A stretch of DNA of 64,000 nucleotides, from positions 14,539,271 through 14,603,270 of the forward strand of contig CM041536.1 of assembly GCA_023238725.1 (NCBI GenBank), written 5' to 3'. Of this stretch, positions 45,250 to 58,065 are shown piece after piece. A program made the position numbers and the translations under genes. The DNA comes from Scortum barcoo. Its lineage: Eukaryota; Chordata; Actinopteri; Centrarchiformes; Terapontidae. The notes beneath the pieces are model-generated. The model was not told the DNA's origin. It did not search any database and saw nothing but the letters and a program-made list of their open reading frames with translations. How positions within the stretch are numbered: position 1 is the stretch's first letter; every line of letters starts with the position of its first letter.

Positions 45250-45920
45250 CAAAGCTGTTTACAAGAAGGGCCTCTACTTCCTGAGGACGCTAAGGTCCTT
45301 TAACATCTGCAGGATGATGATGATGATGAGTCTGTGGTGTCTAGTGCTATCCTGCATGCTTTTGCGTTCTGGAGCAGCAGGTTGGGGGTAGCTTGTGGAC
45401 ACCAACAGACTGAACAAACTAATCTGCAAGGCCAGCGACGCTGTGGGGGTGGAGCTGGACTTCCTGACGTTGGTGTCAGAGAGGAGGACTCTGTCCAAGC
45501 TACATGTCATTTTGGACAATGTCTCACACCCACTCCAACATGTGCTTGTCAGGTACAGGAGCTTGTTCAGTGACAGACTCATTCCCCCAAGATGCACCAC
45601 AGAACACCACAGGAAGTCATTTCTGCCTGTGGCCATCAGACTTTACAACTCCTCCCACTGACACACTCTACGCTTATTGACTGCACCAAGCATTACGCAT
45701 AAACCTGACAATAACTTTTGTGCAATATTCTGGTTGTGCAATATCCTCAATCTACACTCACCCATGCAATAAGCAGCAGTTATATAGTCATTGTAATTCT
45801 ATGTTTTGTATATATTCTGTTTATTATACTTCTATTTCAGTTGTGTTCTCTGTATGAGAGCAACTGGAACACAAAATTTCCCCCTGGGATAAATAAACTA
45901 TATTGATTCTGATTCTGAAT
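45250..45920 (+). mobile_element. 5'-truncated LINE 3' end (CR1/L2/Rex-like), degenerate
   Basis: One frame encodes the C-terminal region typical of CR1/L2/Rex1-type reverse transcriptase polyproteins: YKKGLYFLRTLRSFNICR from 45260. After an in-frame TAG at 45389-45391 it continues DTNRLNKLICKASDAVG, SERRTLSKLHVILDNVSHPL and HRKSFLPVAIRLYNSS, to TGA at 45659-45661. An AT-rich 3' UTR follows and ends TTTCCCCCTGGGATAAATAA...TTGATTCTGATTCTG, the usual tail of these fish LINEs. It is severely 5'-truncated, carries a stop, and is inactive. The exact clade is uncertain. Confidence 0.8.
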
Positions 45921-48900
45921 CAATCACACAAGCAGGTCTTTATAGCCAAAGACTGATATCGCTATTTCTCTGTTCCATAAACCTCTATTATTGTTCAAAA
46001 AAGATCAAAAACACACCCTTAAGCCACATCACTGAACCAACAACCAATCACCAACACAGCTACTGTAGTCAATCCCATGTACATGTCCTGCCAATACTAC
46101 ATTGTTGTTAGCATACCAATCTGGGGATGAAAATAGTTCCCAACAAATGCACTTTTTACTCCTATGTGAATAAAAACTAATGTCCAGTTCTAAGAAGTCG
46201 GAAGTAAATATTTATGTCTTATTTTTTTAATATTTTCATTTTCAGTAGAAAGAAATAGGTTTGGACTGAAAGGCTGGGAACACCAGAAAGTACTGAGACT
46301 GACACTAACACACTGCTGGATTTGGTCTTTTCAAGAAATTAGTTGATGATAACAAAAATATAGAATATTGTTTGCTTTATGTCCATCAATGAGCAGCCTT
46401 ACTAGCTTGGTAAGAGAGAGTCACAGTGTCACATTCATGTTTTCTTATTAATTATGATATTGCTATTATACTATTTTTTACTAATATTATATAATTTTTA
46501 TTATATTATACTATTAATTATGATATTAAGTATATTATCACCATGAATAAGAACTTTACTAGACAAATATGTTGACTGAAGCTCTCAGCTTTTCTCAGAA
46601 TAGTCACACATACAGAGGACAAATTTATAGAAGGATGCAAGCATGCTGATAACAAGCACATAACTCTTATAGAGTATACGTGCAAGATGATTGTCATTGA
46701 GATCTGCGATCACAGGGACATTTACTAAGCCAGAGTTGTCCTTTAAGCAGTGAGGTGAGTAACTCTACAGTCTGTGCAGCAGCAGCTCATGGATATGTGA
46801 GTCAGGCTGCAGAGAGTAAGCCTTTAAGTCAGATGGCCAACTCCATTACCAACCTTCCACCAATCCAACTTCAACAACACATTGATCACTCAGCACAACC
46901 AACCCTGACAAATAATAATGACTGCAGTCTTTATTTCCTCACTGACTTCCTCCCACAGATTGCAAGTTTCTCCCTGCACACAAGAGAGTTTGACACCAAG
47001 CTGCAACTTCACAGCAGATTTTTACCCTTAGATTGAGGTTTACCACATTCACATTAATTCTGGTTGGTCGATAATCAGTGTTCCTGTCTCATTAGAATTT
47101 AATTCCGCAAAGCGACCTCAAGATGGATTGAACATTTTGTAGAATAATATGCATTCCCTACAATCAGGCACAATTAAAAGGCTCAGCTTGGATCAGGATC
47201 AGTTTAGAGCACTGCCAGGAGCAACAGTGACACCATGTCGAATTAGATTAGAACTAATTCCGACATCACACTTAACGCCATTTATTTAATGCACCTTTGA
47301 CTCAGCAACATCATTTATTTAGCGCACCATTGATTTTACCTCACAACATAATCATTTGATGGATCTCTTTGACGGTCCACCTCGAACGATCTGAAATCCT
47401 GCAACGCCCACAGCTGGGGCCAACAGTGCCAGATCACCCATCAGTTTCTCTGATATTTTAGGTAGATCCACTGTCAGACTGAAAATGAACAATGTGATTG
47501 GTATTTTTGATTAGACTGTCATTGGACATTTTCCCTGTATGGCACTGGAGAGGCCTTCATACACCAAAGCATACCAAAAATAGAAAAACAATGTAAGTAG
47601 TGTTCATTTTATGAGAATTTAGACATCCATTTCTATTTTCTTTTTTATCAAGTGCATTTAGTCATCATCAGTGACAGAATCAACTGAGCAGAACCACTTG
47701 GGAGCGACACACTAATAATTCTAGTCTGTCGGTTAAAATAACACCAGGGTATTAAATGTCAGTCAAACTGTGATAATTTATACATCGTATTCAACATCCC
47801 GCTCATAGAGCAGTTGCACCCACCCACAATTCATTTACCTGCTCCATGGCTTGACTCCTCTGTGAAATAGAAATGGCAATCAATCATTATGTTGCAGGGT
47901 GAAAGCCTCTGGGGACAGACAGGCTGAGTCTTTGAAGAGTGAAACAGATCGGGCAGTAAAGTACCAGTAGTAGTAGTAGTAGTAGAGAAACCATCAGCCG
48001 GGCAATCGAGTTTTGGCTGTTAGTGGCGCAATCAGACAGATTTATTTAATCAGATGTAAGCGAGGCAGCGTCTCCTGCGTCTGCAATCGATTGTTTTACG
48101 TTTTAAAGAGGATTGTAAATGACTGTTTTTTTTTTACTCTTCAACTTTAACTGCCCCGTGGTCTGTTCTTGTATTTAGAATAAGAATGAATTAAACATTC
48201 ACAGTAAGCTCAATTACTACCTTAGTATAAAAGACAATACCTAACTATAAATGGAGGGAGTCTCTGTCTGTCTGTTTGTCCTTTGATTGATTTTATCCAC
48301 ACCCATTCATCTGACTGATTATACTCTTGGTGGGTGCATTGCTGAGGACCAAAGGAAGAGCAGTGTCAGGTGTGAAACCGTTTGGATCAGCAGTTGATGA
48401 ACGGTCGGTTCTTTATCAAACCACCAGACTCGGAGAAACATCAGAATTCATTCATGTATCTGGCCCCCTGACAAGTCTGAATCCAACATTTACTTTTTTA
48501 GCTCTATTTTTTTTTGTCTTTACCAACTACTGACAGAAATCTCTGACAGCCAAGTGCTGCACTGTGTTCCAGCAGTTGTTGTGTCAGTTGTTAACCGTGT
48601 CTGTGTAGCTCACACAGTTGAGGATAACTTCATAATGGGGTAATATTTCTCTGTGGGTTCGTCCCCACTTTACACTCAAATAGTGACGCAATCCACTGTT
48701 TTAATACAAGATCACTTATTATAGTTGCTTTAACAATCATCATGTTATTCCCTAAAGTATTAAAATCACATCTCACTGAATATCTTTGTGGTACCTGTAC
48801 AGGTTTTTTATTTCATTTACATTTTCCTGTACAACAACAAAAAATTAAATATTTTAGGTGTGTTTCCTATATGTTGAGCATCAGACGAGTTCATCAAAGC

Positions 48901-51900
48901 ATGTCTAGACAGAAAATTAGATGACACCGCTCACAGGGTGACACAACAAAGAGTTAAACCTTTATTTCAGGTTGCAGCATCTCCTGTTTCCAGCAAAGGT
49001 CTTTGAGGGGTAAAATAATGAGGGATGAAGATGCAACGGATGCATCTAGCGTTACAGAGAAGTGCTCCCCTGAGCGAGCAGGGCAAGAGGAGAGGGACCA
49101 GGATGTGTACAAGTACAGGCAGAGGGCAAACTGCTTCTGAACTCAGACTGATGACTGCAGGAAAAAACCTGATGAGGCACTGAGGTATTCACATTCATCA
49201 GTGAATTACAAAGACATCAAAGAGTCCTGAAGTCAAAAAGGCCTAAATTCAGACAATTTTTTTCTTATGTCTGAAGAAGGTGTTGGCGATTTTGATTTTC
49301 CACACTGACTTACCTACATGATTTATTAGTATTACTAGTAACAGATAAACAAACATTGTTTGCACCTCAAATTTATTCTGCAAAGATGTCACAGAACAAC
49401 ACTGCCATCAAGCATCATATACTGTAGACAGAGTGTGTTTTGTGTGTGATTTCCTACAATATAATCAGGTGTACTAATATCATTACACCTCAGGGAAATC
49501 AGAGGCCTTTTGTTCTCGCTGTCCCCATAAGAGGATTTTGAATAAACTCCTCTGAAAGGGAACGTGGAGGTTATCAGATGACTGCAGTGTGAGGATTTCC
49601 AGCCAACTGACTCCTAATGAGGTTTCTGCAGAAACAATTAGACATCAGCCATGCAAGACATGCAAGAAACTGGGCATCAAGCCACAGTGATTCCCTGCAA
49701 CAGTTCGTAGTCATTACATTTCTGATAAATGCCAGCCTTTTGTTTCACTCACAATAATGGGACAGTTTATTAGGCATTATGTAGCATTTTTGTATCTGTC
49801 AGACAAAGCGCATAAAGGTGTTGAAATAACGTCCATCATTTGCGAGATTATGGCTTTACATTCTCTCTGACACACTGAGATATGTCGCAAATTTTGGGGA
49901 ATGAAGGTTGGAACGGTGTATGCTTTTTCAAACGGCGGCACCCACTTGTTGTCTCATTTTCTTTTGTTCCTCCTCTGGTTTGTCTGTCGCGCGCCTCTGA
50001 CGCTCTTTTGAAGCTGGTATCAGTCAGAAATATTGATGATGTCCTCTGCTTTCCTGGCTGTTTCTATCAGCAAAGATTTTAAAGTGCTCACAGGGATACG
50101 TGTGCTCCCTCAGAAGCTTGTTTCTAAAAGATACAGCATGTTTAACAGAGGTGCAGCGTTTACGAGACTCACAACTTGGCAGTGTTTTTTTCTTTCAGTT
50201 ACTGTACCACCATGGTGTTTGAGGAGTTGGATACTTGTCTTGATATCATTCATAAAAGGCAAATAGAAATTCAGCAGGAAATCTGCAGTTTGAGATGAAA
50301 CATTGATAGTGTCCAGCTGCAGTACGCATGAAGGTCAGGTCTTTTTCTTTATTGCAGTAGTACAAAGGCGACAATCTCAGTGAAGACTTTGTCACTCTGA
50401 GCCAAATCAATATTCTTTGACATTTGTAGTAAGGCACGGGGCAGCAGGGGTGAGGCTGGAGCAGAGCGCGTACAAAGGATGGGCTTTGGAGAGGGCTGAC
50501 GGGCCCCGGTGTGACCATTAGCTTTGTGAGAGACCCTGCGGTGCTTGAAAAGTGGGAGGTTGGCGAGGCGCTCTGGGCTTTTTATTCAGGAGACACGACA
50601 GGAGACCCAGATGAATAACTCAGCCGGGGGAACAGAGGATAATGGTAGGTTTCAGTCCTAAATGCAGGATTCAGCAGGCATAAACAAAACAGGGCTTAGT
50701 GATGCATTTGAATAGAGGGCAAATAACCATATTTTCTGCGCCACATTCCCCTGGCTCAGATCTACACAAGGAGATCCAGTGTAGCCTGTCAAATATACAT
50801 GTTTTTGTGCTGTAATGTAAGGACTCGGGGTAATGAATTCATGCTTCGTTTGGACTCAAATTCATCAGTCACGGAAACAATGTCTCTGACTGACATAGTC
50901 AATGAGGCTTATACAGTAAATGTCACACTGATAGAAAAACAAGGCGCATTAGACGAATAGAGCCAATAAAAACCCATCAATCTGTACATTGTATATAAAG
51001 TTTATTGTTTTAACTTTTGCATCTAATAATGGTTTTTGTTTTTTTTTTTTTTTTTGCTTTGTGTGTGCAACAATAGAGACAGAGCGCCTGCCTGTGCTTA
51101 TCTTTTGCTCCCAGAAGATTCAGAGAGTATTGACGGGTTCGCATTTAAAATTCATTAAAAACAATGACTCACTGATGAGTGTAGCAACAATGGACAAAAC
51201 TGCTGTTTGCTGCAATAAAATCTGCATAATTAGAAGAAGCAAGATAATAAAGCAAATTACAGTATTTTTAGGGAGGTGGCAATTATGCAATTTGAAAAGG
51301 TTAAGTTTGTCTCTTCAAAATTGCATTTAGGTGGAAGGTCAGTTTCATCACATTCACCGAGATGAAGGGATGTGTGTCGATATTTAGACAAATATCTGTT
51401 CTCTGCAATACTGATTGTGCCTCAGAAAAAATAGACATTTTCTTTCTGCTGTGTCTAATTCAAGCAAGAGAATGGCAAACGTGACTCATGGATCAGAATA
51501 TTGATTTTCGCTGAGCAGGGTTTCATCATTGTTATCATGCACGGCACGTCAGCAGAGTCTTTCTCCTGTGAAGACTCCGCTGTCATGTCCTCGGGGACTG
51601 TCCTCTAACAGGTACTATGAAATAATGAGGGATTTATGCCAGCAGATCAATAATTGAACATTTTTTTTTCTCTTTTGTTCTGTCCTTCTCGTCTGACTGC
51701 CAAACACTTCTGTATGAACACTTTGCAGTGATGCTGCTGTCAGTTCGTTCCTCCCACTGTAAATCTGACCACAGGGCAGCCGCAGGGCAGCAACACATGG
51801 GATGACTACATTTCCATCTATTGCACTTCATACCCGCCTCTCCTATAAACCTGGATTACTTGCTGTTTCCGGTTCTGCCACTTACATTTTCTATCTTTTC

Positions 51901-53054
51901 GCCAACACCAGCACCGATGAAAAGATTAAATCTAAACAGATATTTTGTATCACTTTGCACAAGTTATTTGTTTTCAAATGGATCCAGTTCTTTGTGTGCA
52001 AGACTGTTGAGGCTACAATATTTCACTCTCGCCAGTGAAACCCAGGAGATAATCAATATGACATGCCAAACAATAGAACACAATGATTTGAGTTTAATAC
52101 CCTTGGCTCGAGAATCACTAATGTTCCTGTTGCAGAAAATCGATCTCCTCCACATTGGAGCAGCTCTCATCCGAAACTCACAGAGCATCGAGGAGTGAAA
52201 GTACATCAAACACATGCAGCGCCAACAGTGTGCTACACATACAGTGCTGCATGACATCAGTGTGCGAACTCCTACACACACTTTGGGTTATTTAGTGTCT
52301 TTCTGGTAGTCGTGCTATGGAAATACATTATTATTATATTGATTTATGAGAGACCACATGCAAAAAACATTCATCTCACAAAAAGAGGAAAAGATTGTAC
52401 CATTTTCAATACCAACTGTACCAATTTCCATCTGCAGCCCCAGGACAGGTAGACACAAACACTAAAATCATTAATTTGGCTGATACAAATAGAAGTTCAA
52501 AAATACAAATACTAAATCAGTCATGTCCAAACATACAATATATACATATATGCTTTTTTCGCTTACAAACACACACGTCTCTTCCTCCATGTTACAGCCC
52601 ACACAGACATGCACAACACAGACACATTCACATGACCACAGTCAGTTTTATCTGTTCTGTTGTTTTTGGTATAACTCTCTGGTTTGTCTACCCCTTTGGT
52701 CCCGACAGAAATTCTGTACAGACATTTATGGTCCCCAGAGGATGAAACCTGATAACTTTGATGGTGTCCTGACTTTTTATTCAGCAACACCAGCGGGCAA
52801 AGATTTTATTTCTCCACTGAAATATCTCTTCATCCAGCAAAGGGATTAGATCATTTTCTGCATTTTCTGGTATTCATTTTTTGGTTCTGTGTGAACAGTC
52901 CAATTTTTAATTTATCCAACACTTTGCTTTACGACCAAATGTAAGAATAAAGACATTCTCACCACCCTCAGCTGCACCTTGTGTTGTGTGGCGCTTACTA
53001 GCGTGCCACGGAGATTAATGAATATGATAAAGCAAATATAGATCAATTACAAAT
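45921..53054. other. Intergenic sequence
   Basis: No gene recognised. Contains an AT-rich direct repeat (TTAATTATGATATT near 46448 and 46512), a diverged ~38-bp tandem at 47279-47350, an (AGT)n run at 47965-47985 and a T-run at 51036-51054. Confidence 0.5.
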
Positions 53055-53150
53055 CTATAAACTATAAACACTACCTGCTGCACATCAGCATGCTGGTATT
53101 AGCATTAGCTCAAAGGACCACTGTGCCAAAGGACAGCCTAAGAGAGCTGC
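53055..53150 (+). repeat. Dispersed repeat fragment, copy A
   Basis: ATAAACTATAAAC, then AGCATGCTGGTATTAGCATTAGCTC...ACAGCCTAAGAGAGCTG. It matches the copy at 60700-60815 and a motif I associate with an abundant percomorph repeat. Non-coding. Confidence 0.5.
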
Positions 53151-56100
53151 AAAGCCTTTATTATTGTTATGATCAGGTTCATCCTTTGTTTTTTTTTTGT
53201 TTGTTTGTTTGTTTGATTTTTTGGGGGGTTGGGGGGGTGCTGTTTGAACCTGATGAGGGGCTAAAACAGCTCAAGCCAGCTGACCTGTATACATTACAGC
53301 TAACTGTTTTCCATGTAACAGTGTCAATGTTAATGTTAAAGAGAGTTCCTGAAGCTGATTATTTCTATCTGCTTAACTCTGACAGCACTTTCACAGTCTT
53401 CACTGTTTGCATTGTGAATTCTCTATCATCTGACTGATTTGTTTGCCACAGAGATAGATACTGTATGTTGGCTGACAGGAAACGTTTAGGCTTCTGTGTG
53501 TCTTCTCAAGGTTTGGGCTGCATTGCGTATTCTCTCAGATGAATACATGCAATATCATACTGTACTGCACTGGCAGAATAAACTTGTGAAATAACACAGA
53601 GAACTTTGCTCAGAGAGTTTAAGTGTAGAGGCCAACGTGTAATTAATTAACCATGTCCCAGAGGCAGAAAATGACAGCCACATTTTCGGGCTTCTATTAC
53701 AGGGTGTTGAGTTGCAGGCCTCAAGGGGGGTGGGGGGGACGGAACGGGGTCTGCCACATCTCAGGAATCTCTCCCCCTAAAATCAGATACATGATAAATA
53801 TTCAATGACACATGGGCTTATGGGCAAGAACGGGCTCTGTTTCCCTGAACTTGATGGAAGAGGGGCTTGACGGAGCAACGTAATACAGATCCTCAAACCA
53901 AAGCGTAAGTCTGCATCAACACCCCCTCGGGATTCACCCTCTGATCTCCAAAACCGTAGACGCCAGTGTCAGTAAATGATCCCCGCAGCACACTCCTCTC
54001 CTTACAGGTAAAAGCTGCGAGACCAGCCCAAATTCACAGAGAAAGAGAGTGATAGGAGGAGGGGGAGAGAGTGAGGGGGGGTGTGATGTTATGAAAGCAA
54101 ACTGTTTTCAAAATGCGAAACACTTTAATGTTTTGGCATCACCAGTGTAACCTTGCTGCTTTGTTTGTCTGTCTCATGTGCCTCAGAGTAAAGGGTTGAT
54201 GTCCGCTGTGTTTGCTTTTGCTGTTACTGAAGTCACTCTCTGACAGGATGATCAATAGAGCAGATTACTTCACACTGTCAGCTATCACCTTTCTCCCAGC
54301 GTTGGGCAAATGAGCTCAACACGCCAGCCATGAAGAGTGTAAGATGATTGTGAGAATATCAGCGTTAAATAGTGTAAATGATGTTTTGGGCAAATAAGAC
54401 ACGTAATAAACCTTTTTTGGCACCACAAATCAAAATATGCAATTGAATGAAGTCTCAGATCAGCCTGTTTCAGTACGCTCTGGTGTAATCAGAGAGCTGA
54501 TTAACTGTAAACCATTACCTCACATCAACATATTGAACAAAGAGATATGTTAATGAGGCAGAGGACGGGCAAACTGTGCTCTCAGCCTGTGACCTTAATT
54601 AAGTCATCAGACTTGGCTACTTGACCGGCGGTCAGGATGCTCAGTCACATTGTCCCGCAGCTCCACCAGGGCACAAAACCAGCTTTTGCCTGAGAAGATC
54701 ACAAGGCTCTCTGTTGCTACAGTACAGCACCTGAATGCAAATTAACGGAAATGATGTTTATATTGTAATTTATTTTGACAAATTTTGCTGTAATACAAAC
54801 ATAATTGATATTCACTGATAACATTATTCCCAGTGAAGTGGTGCAACCTTTTTGCAGCAGAGGTGTAGTGTGTAGTACAAATCACTTTGCTGATCTGAAC
54901 CATTTTGTTCAGTTCAATTAAAAGATTCATAGTAATGTAGTTTGTTTTTTTTCTAAGCTTGGTACAACTGCATGTCAGAGTGTACTTAATAAGTTGATTG
55001 CTCACCAGTTCAGTAGCTTCTTCTCTCTGTAACAGTCAGTTCAGTTAAACACTAAACCTAAACAAGTGCTGGTGTTATAGCTCAGGATGATAATGATTTG
55101 ATAAACGTTAAAACCAGGTAGTAGTAATAGGTAATGAACTGACAACAGTGCGTTCAGCTGTGTGGTTAAGTCTATGAAAAAGTGCAAAAAAGTGCAAAAA
55201 CATGAAATACTAAAACGGTACTTTCAGTCAGTATTGACTTGGTCTTGTATAACAAACCAAAGAGAGCAAGCCTTTCCTATGCTTAACCAATGTTAAATAA
55301 AAACATTAATTCATGCTGTGTAGTTGATGTGAGTGAATAAAATACATTGTCATTGAACGGTTTGAGACATTGATGCTCTTTTGATGAACTTTTCTCAATG
55401 TTAAAACAAAACAAAATTAGCTTTGGTTATATTTATCTTGTATCGTAAAATAAACATATTTGCAGCATATTAGTATATAAATGCAATTTTTTAGACATAA
55501 AAATTGTACGAAAGTATCAAATTATAAATACAGCATTGATCCGACCTGTTGGTGCACTGTATTCCCTGAAAAAGATTTTCATATCAGCGCTGCTGCACAG
55601 CCTCATGCTCATGTGTTTTTCACTCTGTGTTGTTTCACTCCCTGACAGCAGAATTAGCATTTGCCGACGGCTGAGGTGCATTACACACAAACTCAATTTA
55701 GTTTTCAATCTTCCAGAGACTGATTGCTGAAACGCAGCAGCGGCAGAGATATGATGAAGGGAAACAGCATTTGTAATGAAATGACTCTGCATAGTCTTGA
55801 AAGTTAATTAGTGCGGTATGATTTGATTGCCCCGTCTGGCAATGCTGCTGCACATAGCCATGAGTAGACAACATTAGCTCTTGAGCCAAAGGTTCAGACA
55901 TTAAAACTCAGTGGACACACTGCCGCTCACACATTAAGAGTCCCGGTACTCATACGACATGCCTTAATCCTATTAAAATAGATTGCTTACATACTGTATA
56001 ACACCAAGTCAATAGAGATACATGTAATCTCATTGCCTCTGAAAAAGAAAGATTGCCCTAAAGATACTTAAAGTGGTATTAATTTCACTCTATTGACGGG

Positions 56101-57715
56101 GCCCAGAGAAGGCAATGATACTGTGTCTCTGGTGAGACATTTGACAGAGGCAAACGGGCTGCATGAATACTTCATGGCTTTGGGTGCATATTCCCACACA
56201 TCCACAACCTGTTTGTCCTGCTGGAAATGACAATGTTTTATGTCACCAGAACACAGCAATTTAAAGGTATTTGATGTTGAAATAAGTAAAAAGAAACTAG
56301 TCTGAGTCATGCAATGGTTGCAAGTGTGTTATTGTATCTACATTTAAATCAATTTCACATGTGACACACATATTAAAACCTGGAGTCTCACCTCTGCCAC
56401 CTGCAGTGGGATTGACAAATCTGGGGCCATCTCCATGGCAAACGGGGACTGTCTATGGCAACCTGGTGACAGTGTGGTCTGAATGGGTATCAATAATTGA
56501 AGTGTGGAAAATAACCAACAAGAAGATGGGATTTGAATTCGTTACACACTGATAAGTTCGTTTTCATACAGCAGCCAATCAAAGAGCAGCAGATTATACT
56601 CAAACTCTGAAGCATCACATCATTATAGTGCAAAATAAACTAACTCACTTTCAGTGGAGCTCGTCAGCTAAGCTGTGACCTAATTAATAACAGAGAGCAG
56701 TGCCTTGGAGAGTAGTGTTGCAGTGCTTAACCATGTTAATGAGTTCAGCCTCTGCATCTGAACTGGTGGTGGCTTCACCGCTGCCTCGTGAGTTTGATTT
56801 AATTTATAAAATGATTATGGCTTAAAGGATTCAGTATCTGCATCAACAGTTGCGACTGTGGGGGAAGAAACAGGTTTAACTTAATGGTGAAATAACACAG
56901 TGGAATGAGAAGAAAGTGAAACTGCAGCTGAAATGGAAACTTCAAGCACTGTAACAGATAATCACATAAGGTGTCGTTCATTTGTGCCTCTCATATGCCG
57001 GTTTGACACCGGTTGTGATGCGGAGCTGCAGCTGCCAGCAGGTTGAACAAGGGGATTTTATTCTGCCAAAAGACATTGCCTCAACCTTTGCTGCCTTTTG
57101 ATATTCAACAACACAGAAGGTTGCATAATGTATTTGCATAGTATATATATGCAGAAATGTCATACTTAAATGGCAACTTGAAAAGAAGCTCCATTATTTT
57201 TCAAATAGCTGTGAATTATGCTATTAAAAATATATAAAAATAGACAAATGAAAATGGATGAGGTAACTCAGAGTGAACACCTTTAAATGGACTCATTACC
57301 ATTTTTAACCATTTTTTGAACATATATCTGTGTATTTAAGAATGCACATACATGTAATGGTAATGTCTGTAACATTATTTTCACTTTTGTTGAAGCCGAT
57401 ATACATAAAATGGAAATGAAATATAAAATAGCTGAAAGTGTCCATGAATGAACAAAAAACATATTATATATACCAGTTCTTCTTTCAACCGTCACATTGT
57501 CACATGGTTTCATCAGCAAATAGAGTTTGTTCAGTTGTCATTAAACTGGGCTAGCTTTTAATTAAGAATAAAATGGGATTTTAATTGACTCCATCCAATG
57601 AGGACAGTGTGATATCGCTGGTCAATGGACCCTGATTTAAGATTATTTGTCAAACATTGAATTTATTTATAGGTAACACTTAAACAAATAAGATATATTA
57701 AATTCTAAGCAGTTA
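53151..57715. other. Intergenic sequence
   Basis: A (TTTG)n run lies at 53190-53213 and G-rich tracts at 53222-53239 and 53726-53738. Short tandem AAAAAGTGC x2 near 55180. No gene recognised. Confidence 0.5.
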
Positions 57716-58065
57716 CTAAATGAATCCGAAACTAGTTTGCTGATTGTAATAATGAAATAATGAAGGATCAAGAGGAGCTTTATTATACACTGCTTTACTT
57801 GGGGGTGCAAAAACTAGTGACTAATGTTGAAATAATTAGTAATTAATAAGTCCTTTCAGAGTTAATCAGGAACGACAGATGAAGAAAGCGGTCAGTAGAT
57901 TTCCAGATATTTATGAAGTAATAATTACTTAATGATTCATTAGTAGAGTATCTCTCAGTCTCTTAGTACTCAGTTCAGAGTTATTCAGGAATGACTTATT
58001 AATGATTCATCAATTTTCAGATTATTCCTAACTCCTTCCTTAGAAACTACTCATTATTTACTGTG
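57716..58065. repeat. AT-rich repeat with ~119-bp internal duplication
   Basis: CAGAGTTAATCAGGAACGAC at 57857 recurs as CAGAGTTATTCAGGAATGAC at 57976, and AATGATTCATTAGTAGAG-like words recur nearby (57932 and 57994). This looks like a diverged internally repetitive element of unknown family. Confidence 0.45.
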
